NCBI RefSeq assembly: GCF_026341125.1 | Contig: NZ_JAPEOR010000003.1 | Span: 1,740,665 to 1,804,664, forward strand | Length of the DNA: 64,000 nt | Reading direction: 5' to 3' | Source of the DNA: Streptomyces sp. NBC_01142 | GTDB taxonomy: Bacteria; Actinomycetota; Actinomycetes; Streptomycetales; Streptomycetaceae | Shown here: in pieces, positions 53,578-62,182 of the stretch | Numbering within the stretch: the first letter of the stretch is position 1 | Layout: each line of letters starts with the position of its first letter | Notes under the pieces: generated by a model | Database searches by the model: none | What the model saw: only the letters and a program-made list of their open reading frames with translations | What the model was told of the DNA's origin: nothing | Translations under genes and position numbers: made by a program

Positions 53578-54018
53578 TCACGCCAGGCTGGTGAAGGAGA
53601 CGACCGGGCCGTCCACCGTGTCGTTGGCCTGCACGTCAAAGATCCGCTGAGGAAAGGTCCGTTGCAGAGAGAGGCGCCACACGGTCGCGATCTCCTGGGC
53701 CAGCGCGAGGGCGTTCGCCTCGGACTCGGGGTCCTCGCCGATGTCGATGTGCTGCCACAGCCTGAACTGATTCAGGACCGCTTCGATCGATGTCGCGTCG
53801 CCGCCCAGCTGGTCGTGCCACGTCCGGAAGTTGCCGGGCTCGTATGCACGGTCCCACAGCACGCACCCCTCCACCTCGACGAATTCGGGCAGGAAGACGC
53901 GCGACAGGGCAATCCACTCGGAGAGCCCCACTCGCTGGGAGAGGAAGTCCAGGTAGTCGAGGCCGGCGCCTGCAGCCTCTGCCCAGTTCTTGATCTGCGG
54001 GTCGTTCATCGGATCCAT
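53578..54018 (-). CDS. Probable immunity protein for the Rhs toxin tip
   Basis: 146 aa from ATG 54018 (GAGGGACAC upstream). The protein is acidic (WAEAAGAGLDYLDFLSQRVG, then HIDIGEDPESEANALALAQE) with an alpha/beta composition. It has no recognised domain but starts 10 bp after the stop of the Rhs C-terminal tip, the usual position of a cognate immunity gene. The assignment rests on position and acidity. Confidence 0.6.
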   Translation of the reverse strand: MDPMNDPQIKNWAEAAGAGLDYLDFLSQRVGLSEWIALSRVFLPEFVEVEGCVLWDRAYEPGNFRTWHDQLGGDATSIEAVLNQFRLWQHIDIGEDPESEANALALAQEIATVWRLSLQRTFPQRIFDVQANDTVDGPVVSFTSLA

Positions 54019-54028
54019 GCGGTGTCCC

Positions 54029-55495
54029 TCACTGCGGCAGTTCATCAGGCCGGGCTGGTCTGGGCATCTTGTCCCAGGTAAGGAATACCTGACCTGTCTT
54101 GGGATTTGTGTTCTTGTGTGTTTCCAGGACGTGAGGTGCCGGAACCGGGCCGTGCGGCGCGGAGTCGGGGTCCACATCGACCCGCTTCAGTGGCAGGCCG
54201 TCCTGGTCGTACACAGCGTATGCCGTCACACTGCCGTCCTCCTTGCGGCGGACCAGCACTGCGCCGGGGTCGGCCGACTTGGGGAAACGGCCGCTGTACG
54301 GGGTGGCAGTCGAGAGATCTATTCCGCACTTGGGCGCCAGGCCGAGCGGGTCGGTCCATCCAAGGGCGTTCACGACATAGGCGTGATGATTGTTCGCAGG
54401 TTCCAGGCCCAGTGGGTCAGGGCTGATGTACCGGCCGGCTTCCGGGTCGTAGTAGCGGTAGCAGTTGTAGTTCAGGCCGGTTTCGGAGTCGGCGTACTGG
54501 CCCGGGAAGCGGAGGGGGCAGTCCACGGACAGCGCGTCATCCGTCGCGGCGGGAAAGTCCGTGCCCCACAGGGTCGTGCGACGCTGCCAGGCCAGAGCGC
54601 CTTCGGATGTGACCAGTTCCGTCGGCGTGCCGAGGGCGTCTGTGATGACGGCGTGGAAGCGCGCGCCGTGACCGGCGGAGGTGTCCTCGGCCAGTTTGGC
54701 CAGCAGCGATTCGCCTGACTCTGCGATCAGTGGTCTGTGGTCGGTCTGAGTGAGCGGGCGGTGGGTCCCCGGGGCGTAGTCCCAGGTTGTGAACGCGCCC
54801 TCGGACGTCCCGCGTTCGGCCATGCATGTGTCGTCCCATGTGAAGTCCACGCGCTCGGCGGTGGAGCCGTCGTCGACCAGGCGTTGCTTGGAGACGCGAC
54901 GGCCCAGCGGGTCGTATGCGTACCGCCAGTGCTCGCCGTCCGGCGTCGTCGCCTCGGTCAGGCGGTCCTCGGCGTTCCAGACATACGTCCAGGTGCGCTG
55001 CTGGCCGTTGAGGAGCTTGCGGGTCTTGCGGATCAGTCGGCCTTGCCCGTCGTGTTCGTACGAGGTGCGGCCGGCACTGCGGATGAGGGTGCCGGTGAAT
55101 TCCCGGTCGCCCGGAGAGGCATGCCCGGGCGCTGTGGCGTGGGCGAGGTTGCCCGCTGCGTCGTAGGCGTACGTCTCGGTCCAGCCGTGGGCTCGTACGG
55201 CGGTGACTCGCCCCATGCGGTCGAGGTCGAACCGGCGTGTGCCGGAGGTGAGTTCGCGGATCTCGGTGAGGTATCCGTCCTCGCGGTGGGCGTAGGCGCG
55301 GTGCTGGAGGAGACGGCCGGCCCCCGATGTGCGAGCGGTGAGGGACTGGGTCGTGAGGCGGTCGGCCTTGTCCCAGGTCTGGCTCAGCGCGACGCCGTCT
55401 CCGAGTCGGCGCTCGGTCTCGCGCCCGGCCGCGTCGTACGCGAAGGTCAGAGATCCGGCCTCGGTGCTGACCTCCGTGGGTCGGCCCGTCGAGCA
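54029..55495 (-). pseudogene. Orphan Rhs C-terminal tip with type-24 toxin domain
   Basis: About 489 codons without a native start. Rhs/YD repeats (YDAAGRETERRLGDGVAL; DAAGNLAHATAP; YDPLGRRVSKQRLV) lead to the Rhs core motif (FPGQYADSETGLNYNCYRYY; DPEAGRYISPDPLGL). The tip after that motif, SGRFPKSADPGAVLVRRKED through HVLETHKNTNPKTGQVF, looks like polymorphic toxin type 24, a predicted nuclease. The large N-terminal shell is missing; the sequence breaks 10 bp from the neighbouring gene's stop. Orphan tips plus immunity genes are known reservoirs for Rhs toxin swapping. Confidence 0.82.
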
Positions 55496-55505
55496 TGGAC
55501 GGGGA

Positions 55506-56192
55506 TCAGCTGGCGGGTGCCTGGTAGAGGCCCCGGCCGGCACGCTGGGCCCGCGATGTGGCGACAAGGCGGTCGAGTGTGCTGCGGACGGTGTTGATGC
55601 CATTGGGCGTGTCGCCGCGGCCCAGGGCCTCAGCGACATCACGGGCCCGCACCGCCTTGCTACCAGACTTCGAGAGAACGGCCGCCACCTGCTCGGTCAG
55701 ACCTCCGCTCTCTGCAGGGGCTGCAGCGCCTGCGGTGCTCTTCGCGACCCTCGTCTTTGCCGGCTTCGCTGTCTTCGGCGCCTTGGCGGGCTTCGCGGAT
55801 GCCGTCTTCTTTGCCGGGCGCCTGCTCTGCTTCTGTGCTGCGGCCTTCTTCGCGGGCGCCTTGCGGCGGGTGCCGGAGCGTCGGGGCGCGGCGGCAGATG
55901 TGTCCTCGTGCGCTGTCACCGGCGGGGCGGGAGCATCGCTGGCCGTTTCGGCGTCGGCCGAGGAGGCGGGCGGGGGCACCGTTTCCGTGTCAGAGGTGGA
56001 CGGTCGCACGTGGGCGGTGCCGGACAGTGCGTGCAGTGCGGCGAGTGCAGTTCGTACCGAGGTCAGCCGGTCGGTGACCGAGGAGAGTTCCTTCTCGAGC
56101 CTTTGCTGGTGCTCTTCCAGGTGGGGAAGTTCCTCCTCCAGTAACGCTGTTGTGGCGGTGATGCTCTCCGGTGTGCGGGCTGTTGTGGCCAT
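55506..56192 (-). CDS. Histone-H1-like protein with coiled coil and winged-helix end
   Basis: 228 aa from ATG 56192 (AAGGGAA upstream). Residues 10-50 form a coiled coil (LEEELPHLEEHQQRLEKELS). The middle is a Lys/Ala/Pro-rich tail like histone H1 (RRKAPAKKAAAQKQSRRPAK, then KTASAKPAKAPKTAKP). The last 65 residues look like a winged helix (AAVLSKSGSKAVRARDVAEA, then TVRSTLDRLVATSRAQRAGR). It would bind DNA non-specifically and may act as a nucleoid protein or regulator. Confidence 0.75.
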   Translation of the reverse strand: MATTARTPESITATTALLEEELPHLEEHQQRLEKELSSVTDRLTSVRTALAALHALSGTAHVRPSTSDTETVPPPASSADAETASDAPAPPVTAHEDTSAAAPRRSGTRRKAPAKKAAAQKQSRRPAKKTASAKPAKAPKTAKPAKTRVAKSTAGAAAPAESGGLTEQVAAVLSKSGSKAVRARDVAEALGRGDTPNGINTVRSTLDRLVATSRAQRAGRGLYQAPAS

Positions 56193-56539
56193 GGGGATTC
56201 CCTTCGGTCCAGGTCACCGTCGCTGTCTCGTGTCAGTGACTCATGGGGTGCAGGCTACGGCCGGTTGTTGGGAAAAGAACATCCAAGGCTCGGAAGAGCC
56301 CCTGAGTACACACTGGTGTCGACGGTCCCGTCGTTCGAATCCGCCCTGGTTGAAGTGCAGGAAACCGATGCGGCTGGCTCCTGGTCTGCCGCCCCGGCAC
56401 GAGTGCAAGGGCCACCAGCACGCATGTGCCGCTCCTCCGTGTCGATCCATGATGGCTTGCCCCGAAGGGGAGTTGCAGAGAGCACGGTCGGTGAGGGTCT
56501 CGCCTCTGGCCGCGACGTCGTCGTGCGTTGCGCGCGGCG

Positions 56540-56698
56540 CGGACCCCGGCCCCATCGACGACGCTGAGGCACGCCTCGCCAACGTCGCCGTCACCCGCAC
56601 CCGAGAGCGCCTCGACCTCGGCGCTCTGTCCTGGATCCACAACCACCCCGACAAAAGCCCCCGCCCCGCCCCGGCCCTCGCCTCCCCTCTGCCGTGAT
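56540..56698 (+). pseudogene. UvrD-type helicase C-terminal fragment
   Basis: DPGPIDDAEARLANVAVTRT followed by RERLDLGALSWIHNHPD matches the end of UvrD/Rep helicases, where LxYVAVTRAR is conserved. Only about 50 codons remain. The rest of the 56193-56902 gap holds the inverted repeat and palindrome listed separately. Confidence 0.65.
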
Positions 56699-56795
56699 CG
56701 CCCAGCACGCCGATGTCGGGCACGCCGTGATCGTCTGCGTGTCACAGAGCGTTTCCTCCAGTGAGCTGTGTTTGTTCCGGCCCATGCCTCGCGCC

Positions 56796-56834
56796 GGCTC
56801 GCCCAGTCCCGCAGACAACGTAGGGAAGTTTGAG
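56796..56834. repeat. Perfect 39-bp inverted repeat, left copy
   Basis: Begins GGCTCGCCCAGTCCCGCAGA and ends AGGGAAGTTTGAG. The exact complement lies at 58800-58838. Matching stops abruptly at both ends, apart from a few flanking bases. The pair encloses 1965 bp with two genes (56903 and 57895). No target duplication is evident. Confidence 0.8.
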
Positions 56835-56848
56835 CGAGTACTCCTGCG

Positions 56849-56872
56849 CACGTGAGTACGAGTACTCACGTG
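56849..56872. promoter_or_regulatory. 24-bp palindrome upstream of the lipoprotein gene
   Basis: CACGTGAGTAC (56849-56859) and GTACTCACGTG (56862-56872) are perfect arms with a 2-bp centre. The related octamer GAGTACTC also lies at 56836-56843. It sits 31 bp before the lipoprotein start codon, a good position for an operator. Confidence 0.7.
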
Positions 56873-56902
56873 CAGGGGGCGGCTTGATCACAGACTTGGC
56901 AC

Positions 56903-57532
56903 ATGAGACGAACCCCTGCCCCGACCAGCACGGTTACCCGCTTCCCGCGCCGCCCACGGCACGCGCTCATGATGACAGCTTTTGCCGCTCTGGCGCTCGC
57001 CGCCTGCGGCACCGAGAAGACAAGCGCCGGCGGACTGCAAAGCGAGCCCGCTGACACCGCCGAGGCCCGGCCCAGCCTCACGGAGATACTGGACAGGGTC
57101 GAGCAGTCCTGTCCCCCGAGCGCCCCGCCGGAGCCGCCGCCGAGCGGTCCGGCGCTGCCACTGCCGCCCGGTGCGGTGGAGACACCGCCGGACGTCGAGC
57201 CCATCGCCCCCACGGCGGGGCCGGAAGTGGAGTTGAATGCTCGTGACTGGTGCGCGAGCAATCTCCATGAGGAGCGCATCGCCCAGGCGCTCTGGGATCT
57301 GGTGGATCCCACCCCGGCCAAGGTCAGGACGATCCTGAACGACCTCGGCTATGTCGACGAGCGCATTCACGACCTGAAGCAGTCGGGTGCGACCACACGG
57401 TTCTTCCTCGACCTGCGTGACAAGGGCGGACGGCTCTGCTTGGAGGGCTCGGCGGCCGGCGAGGAGACCGTTGTCGACAAGTGTGTAGCCCCCGTGTCCG
57501 GCCCGTTCACGTCAGGAAAGCGGAATCAGTGA
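56903..57532 (+). CDS. Lipoprotein of unknown function
   Basis: 209 aa from ATG 56903. A basic N-terminus and hydrophobic segment end in the lipobox LALAAC. A Pro-rich linker (PSAPPEPPPSGPALPLPPGA) precedes a helical domain of about 110 aa with three further cysteines (DWCASNLHEERIAQALWDLV, LCLEGSA, VDKCVAP). No enzyme motif. It lies inside the 2-kb segment between inverted repeats. Confidence 0.75.
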   Translation: MRRTPAPTSTVTRFPRRPRHALMMTAFAALALAACGTEKTSAGGLQSEPADTAEARPSLTEILDRVEQSCPPSAPPEPPPSGPALPLPPGAVETPPDVEPIAPTAGPEVELNARDWCASNLHEERIAQALWDLVDPTPAKVRTILNDLGYVDERIHDLKQSGATTRFFLDLRDKGGRLCLEGSAAGEETVVDKCVAPVSGPFTSGKRNQ

Positions 57533-57894
57533 GTACCTGCTTGGCGTGATCGGAGCCCGGTGTCCCTTCTCATTGGATCTTGCAGAGGTGGAGCCGTTGA
57601 CCTGCAGGGTGACAGGTTGAGGCGCGACTCACGGAGGGTGAGACGAGGTGTCCTGGAAGGGATGCGGCCAGCATCAAGTGCGCGTCTCATCGATCATGGC
57701 GAGGTCGGTGCTGTGTGAGCTGGACCTCGTCAGGATGATGAGACGTCTTCTTTCAGGATTCGCAGTGAAGGTGGCAGTTTCCGGGCCCGTGACGCCCCGG
57801 TCCTGGAGGCGGAGGTTGGAGCAGGCGACCTGTGGCCTGGGGGATCTCCGCTGGAGCACCGACGAAGTAGCCTCTGAGGCGCGAGGGTGCCGGG

Positions 57895-58473
57895 CTATTT
57901 GATGCGGTCGAGGAAGTCCAGCACTCGATTGGTGGCCTGCGTTGCGGCGTGTTCGTCGTGCGACGGAAGGCTGCTGTCGGTGAACAGGTGCTTGTCGCCT
58001 GGGTAGAGGAACAGTTGGGCATCCGCCGTCGTCTCGACGAGCGCGCGGGCCGCGTCCACATCGCCCTCCCTGGCGAAGAACGGATCCGCATCCATGCCGT
58101 GGACCTGGACCGGGACATCGTGGGGCCAGGCGCCGCCGAACTCCGCGACCGGGACGCATGCCTCCAGCAGCAGCGCGCCCTTGGCGCCGGGGCGGGTCTG
58201 GGCCAGCTTCTGCGCCGGCAGGACGCCGAGCGAGAACCCGAGGTAGACGAGGTCCGCAGGCAGCCCCTCGGCGGCGGCGGTTCCGCGCGCGATGACCGTG
58301 CCGAACCCGGCGTCCTCGGCGTAACCCATGCCCTCCTCGAGGTTACCGAAGACCTGTCCCTCGAACAGGTCCGGGACGTGGACGGTGTGTCCGGCCCGTC
58401 GCAGCTGCTCGGCAAACTCGCGGACGCCGACGGTCAGCCCGTGCCCGTGGTGGAAAACCAGCACCTCAGCCAT
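57895..58473 (-). CDS. Dienelactone hydrolase-family protein
   Basis: 192 aa from ATG 58473 (GAGGGGAGC upstream). Short alpha/beta hydrolase: nucleophile elbow LVYLGFSLGVLPAQKLAQ (Ser), acid in QVHGMDADPFF and histidine in PGDKHLFTDS. The DLH family usually has Cys, whereas this subgroup has Ser. It probably hydrolyses a small ester. It lies inside the inverted-repeat-bounded segment, convergent with the lipoprotein gene. The gaps 57533-57894 and 58474-59062 contain no gene I can support. Confidence 0.87.
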   Translation of the reverse strand: MAEVLVFHHGHGLTVGVREFAEQLRRAGHTVHVPDLFEGQVFGNLEEGMGYAEDAGFGTVIARGTAAAEGLPADLVYLGFSLGVLPAQKLAQTRPGAKGALLLEACVPVAEFGGAWPHDVPVQVHGMDADPFFAREGDVDAARALVETTADAQLFLYPGDKHLFTDSSLPSHDEHAATQATNRVLDFLDRIK

Positions 58474-58799
58474 GTCGCTCCCCTCGTGCTGCGGTGCCCG
58501 GGCGACGCCGCAGCACGAGTATGACCCGCAGCACCGACACCCCCTCGACGCCCTCCTGGACCCAGGCCGCCTCGACACCGGCCGCCTTGCCCCTGCCGCT
58601 CAGGGGCTCTCCTCATCGTCCACACCAGGACGATGTCCGCTGGATTGAGACAAGCCACCTGCACCGAGACAAGAGCCACCCCAAAGCGGGGCACGGTCTC
58701 ACTCAAACCTGTCCCGGCCCCCCGGCACCGCAAGATCGGTACACAGAGCAGCGCGACAAGCCGCGATTCGATGCGACGGAACACCCGGTGCCACAGTCA

Positions 58800-58838
58800 C
58801 TCAAACTTCCCTACGTTGTCTGCGGGACTGGGCGAGCC
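58800..58838. repeat. Perfect 39-bp inverted repeat, right copy
   Basis: Exact reverse complement of 56796-56834. Together they bound a 2043-bp segment. Confidence 0.8.
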
Positions 58839-59062
58839 CTTCGTATGGTTGGCCCACCCAGGGGCGTCGGGTGTGGCTTTCAAACTTCTGCTGCTTGTGG
58901 CTTCCATCGATTGGCCGCCCGACGCCCCACGACGACTCGGCTGCCAATTAGGAATTGCGAATGATGGCTCCGTAGACACCTCAGGCGCTTAACCCGTCAA
59001 GCTGCGGGCCTCAAGTCGCTGTGTAGCCTGTCGATCTGTTCGAACGGTATGAGGAGTTGAGG

Positions 59063-59482
59063 GTGGACGACGAGCGACTGCGTGCCGTTGTCCAGCTCCC
59101 TGAAGGGAACTGGTGGGACTGGGATGTGGTGGCCTGGGACGGCGGACAGTTCCGGCTTGCTGCTGGGCATGATCTGTCCTATTACCACGGCCTGGAGCTG
59201 GTTTTCAGAGACCCGTTCTTCGTCAGCTGCCCATCGGGCTTTTACGATCCGACCTTCCGCACCCCGTCGCCTGACGAGCTTCTGCAACTCGCTCGTCAGC
59301 TCGGCGAGGAGCCGCCCGTCGTCGTAGCCTTCGACGCCGACGCCGGCGGGCAGGAGCCTGTCTCGTGCCTCATTGCCGCAGAGCGACTCGACATCGTCCA
59401 GGAAACCGTTCTGAGGTACTGGCGCGACGATGCGGCACCCGGCCAGCGCTTCCATCCCTGGGTGCGGCCTCCCGCCCGGTAG
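59063..59482 (+). CDS. Hypothetical acidic protein
   Basis: 139 aa from GTG 59063, with GAGGAG upstream. Begins VDDERLRAVVQLPEGNWWDW; the middle is aromatic-rich (SYYHGLELVFRDPFFVSCPS) and the end acidic. No family is recognised. Its size and acidity are like an immunity or SMI1-like protein, but no toxin gene is next to it. A decayed IS110 lies just downstream, tail to tail. Confidence 0.6.
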   Translation: MDDERLRAVVQLPEGNWWDWDVVAWDGGQFRLAAGHDLSYYHGLELVFRDPFFVSCPSGFYDPTFRTPSPDELLQLARQLGEEPPVVVAFDADAGGQEPVSCLIAAERLDIVQETVLRYWRDDAAPGQRFHPWVRPPAR

Positions 59483-59490
59483 GTGCCGGG

Positions 59491-60750
59491 CTATGCGGCC
59501 GCCGTTTCCATCTCGTTGGACGGAGCTGGGAAAGCCAGTGCCTCGTCATATCGCTGACACTGCTGGAGGCAGTGGTAGAGCTGGCCAATCATGCGATTGA
59601 AGAGATTGCGCTGGGCGGCGGCGTGCCAGTCTCCGTGGCCGTCGCGGCGCCGGCGGTAGTGGGCTTTGGCGCCCGGTGAGGCGGTGATGGCGGAGAAGGC
59701 CCAGAGTTAGCCGGCGTGGTTGAGACGGTCGTTCTTCACCCACCGGCGGGTGATGCTGGACTTCTTCCCGGAGGCCCTGGTGATGGGTGAGGCCCCGGCG
59801 TATGCCTTCAGTCCACGGGCATCGGCGAACCGCTTGCGGTCGTCTCCGATCTCGGCGAGCACCCGGGCGCCGATCTGGATGCCGAGGCCGGGGAAGCTGA
59901 GGATGATCTCAGCGTCCGGGTGCTGAGGAAAAGCCTCTTCGACCGCCTTGGCGAGGTCGTCGGCAGCGGTGCAGGCGGCCTGGAGTTGGACGAGGAGGGC
60001 GAGCATCTGCTTGCCGAGCGCATCCTCGACCAGCGTCGGTTGGTGGGCCCAGTCTGCGCGGAAAACCTCCCGGAGCCGGTCGGCCTCGGCTGCCATGCCG
60101 CGCTGGCGCCCGGCTCGCTTCAGAGCCGCCTGCAGCTGCGTGCGCGTCATCCGCGCGGCGCGTGTGGGTGTCGGAGCGGCTTTGAGGAGCTCGTGGGCCT
60201 CCGGCCGGCACAGACCGTTGCGCCAGGACTCGAAGGCGGCCAGCGCGGAGGGGTAGTACTCCCGCAGCAGGGAGCGGAGCTGGTTGGAGATCTGCTGCCG
60301 GTTCCACGTGGCGTCCTGCTGTGCACGTGCCAGGACGGCGACCGCGCGGGCCAGGTCGCTGTCCTGCGGCAATGGCCGGTGGGCGTGCATGTCGGTTCGC
60401 AAGATGTTGGCCAGGACCAGGGCGTCGCCGGGGTCGGACTTCTTGCGGGAGACGGACGTCCGGTCGCGGTAGCGGGCGGCCGCCATGGGGTTGATGGCGA
60501 ACACCTGCCGCTTGCCGGTCCTCAGGACTGCGACCAGCAGTCCGCGGGAGGTCTCGATCGCGACCGGGATCGGGGTCTGCTCGGTGTCGCCGTACTCGGC
60601 AAGCAGGTCCAGCAGGATCTTGTAGCCGGTCATGTCGTCGGTGATGTGCCGCTTGGCCAGTAACTGGCCGCTGTCGTCGACGAGGGCGACGTCGTGTGTG
60701 CGTTCGGCCCAGTCGATTCCGCAGTAGATCAACTCTTTCCCCTCCATCAT
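59491..60750 (-). pseudogene. IS110-family transposase with in-frame stop
   Basis: From ATG 60750 (MMEGKELIYCGIDWAERTHD) the recombinase runs with the DEDD acids in CGIDWAE, VAIETSRG and SDPGDALVLANIL and the C-terminal SFPGLGIQIGARVLAEIG. A TAA at 59707-59709 replaces what is probably a TAC before LWAFSAITASPGAKAHYRRR; the frame then continues to TAG 59491. The first 348 codons might still be made but lack the last 70 residues. This IS110 is a different type from the tandem pair. Confidence 0.85.
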
Positions 60751-61585
60751 GCGATTTCTGCTGGTCACGAGCTCGTGAGGAACCACGCGGCGACCTAATC
60801 CCAGGACTCAGCCATGCTGGCCGGTCCGCCACCTCAGTAGCCGTTCGTGGCACCAGCTCGTTCCGCGGGCCTCGGTCTATGCGGGAGCTCGTAGGGCTCG
60901 GGCTTCGTGAGAGGTCACCGTGGAGCGGGCTCGCACCACCAACACCAACGAGTGATCAAGTGAGGAGTGTTGACGCTCGACGGCCCTGGGCAGCGCCGCT
61001 CTGCGCTAAGGCATCAGAGCCAGGACCGCAACAGGCGTCCGCCCAGCGCCAGCGGGCGCCAACACCCGACTCTGCGTGGGGTACTGCGAGGGCGCCGGAT
61101 GCCGCACGATCTGCATTTGGGCACCAGGCCGGGTAAGTACAAGGCTTCCACCCGAAGCCCACGTAACCCACCACGGCGAGTTGACTGAGGCGAAGACGCC
61201 GGACGCCGCCGCTCTTTCAAGAGGCATCGGCCAACCAGGTAGGACACAGGCGTTCGTCCGGAATCCACGCGACAGCCAGCTCGCTTCGTGGGGATGGCCG
61301 GGAAGGCACCCAAACGCCCCGGGCTCGCAGGAGGCCTCAACGGGCACGTTCTGTGAGGAGGCATCCGCTCGGCACCCGTCCGACCATCACCACGAGTACC
61401 AGGCCCACGCATCGATCTACGGAGAGGCTTCCTACAGCCCGGGAATCGAAAGATGTCGCAGCCCCGTACTCGAACAGACTGGCGGAATCAATCTCCTCCA
61501 GCACTGCCCTTAACAAGGGATTAGGGAATCGACAGCGAGGTCGTCCGTCGGGAAGCACCCGCAGCACACCGTACGGAGGCACCAC

Positions 61586-61977
61586 ATGGCCGCGATCTGG
61601 GCCGGCATCGACGCAGGCAAGACCCATCACCACTGCGTCGCGATCGACGAGAGCGGCCACCGGCTGCTGTCTCGACGCGTCGCCAACGACGAGCCTGAAC
61701 TCCTCGAACTCCTCACTGACGTCCTGGCCCTGGGCGACGATGTGACCTGGGGCATCGACCTGGCCGACGGCGGAGCCGCCCTGGTCATCACGATCCTCCT
61801 CAATCACGACCAGCCGGTGCACTACATCTCCGGCCGGGCCATCCACCGCGCCTCAGAGAGCTACCGCGGCGAAGGCAAGACCGACGCCAAAGACGCCGCC
61901 GTGTCAACGTCCTCTGGGCCCTACTCCGCGACGACCGGTGCTACGAACCCACGCAGCCCATCGCTCTCGCGGCTTGA
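61586..61977 (+). pseudogene. IS110-family transposase with large internal deletion
   Basis: The N-terminal 107 codons (MAAIWAGIDAGKTHHHCVAI, ending YRGEGKTDAKDA) are followed directly by the C-terminal tail RVNVLWALLRDDRCYEPTQP in another frame, ending at TGA 61975. About 270 codons in between are gone. The ends of the IS may remain, so it may be a non-autonomous derivative. The region 60787-61585 upstream holds no gene and may include IS non-coding sequence. Confidence 0.75.
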
Positions 61978-62014
61978 CAGACGACATTAGGAATCGGTGA
62001 GACGGACTGTGATC

Positions 62015-62060
62015 CGTCAGTCTTCGGTGAGATTCGCTCAAGGTTTGGTGCGACAGGACA
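62015..62060. repeat. Terminal-repeat relative of the 547-bp element
   Basis: The complement of 62015-62060 starts TGTCCTGTCGCACC and contains AATCTCACCGAAG, matching the 45-bp ends at 7424 and 7970 at roughly two thirds of positions. It marks the right end of a related, otherwise unseen element to its left. Confidence 0.5.
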
Positions 62061-62182
62061 ACTTCTCCTGGCCCAGAGGGAGCTGGCCTTCCAATGCCGC
62101 AACCCTTCCGGTGTACGCAATTAGTACGGTAGAAGTACGCAGGAAGTTAGGTTCCGTGTTAGGTTGGGGGAGGAGGTGTTGC

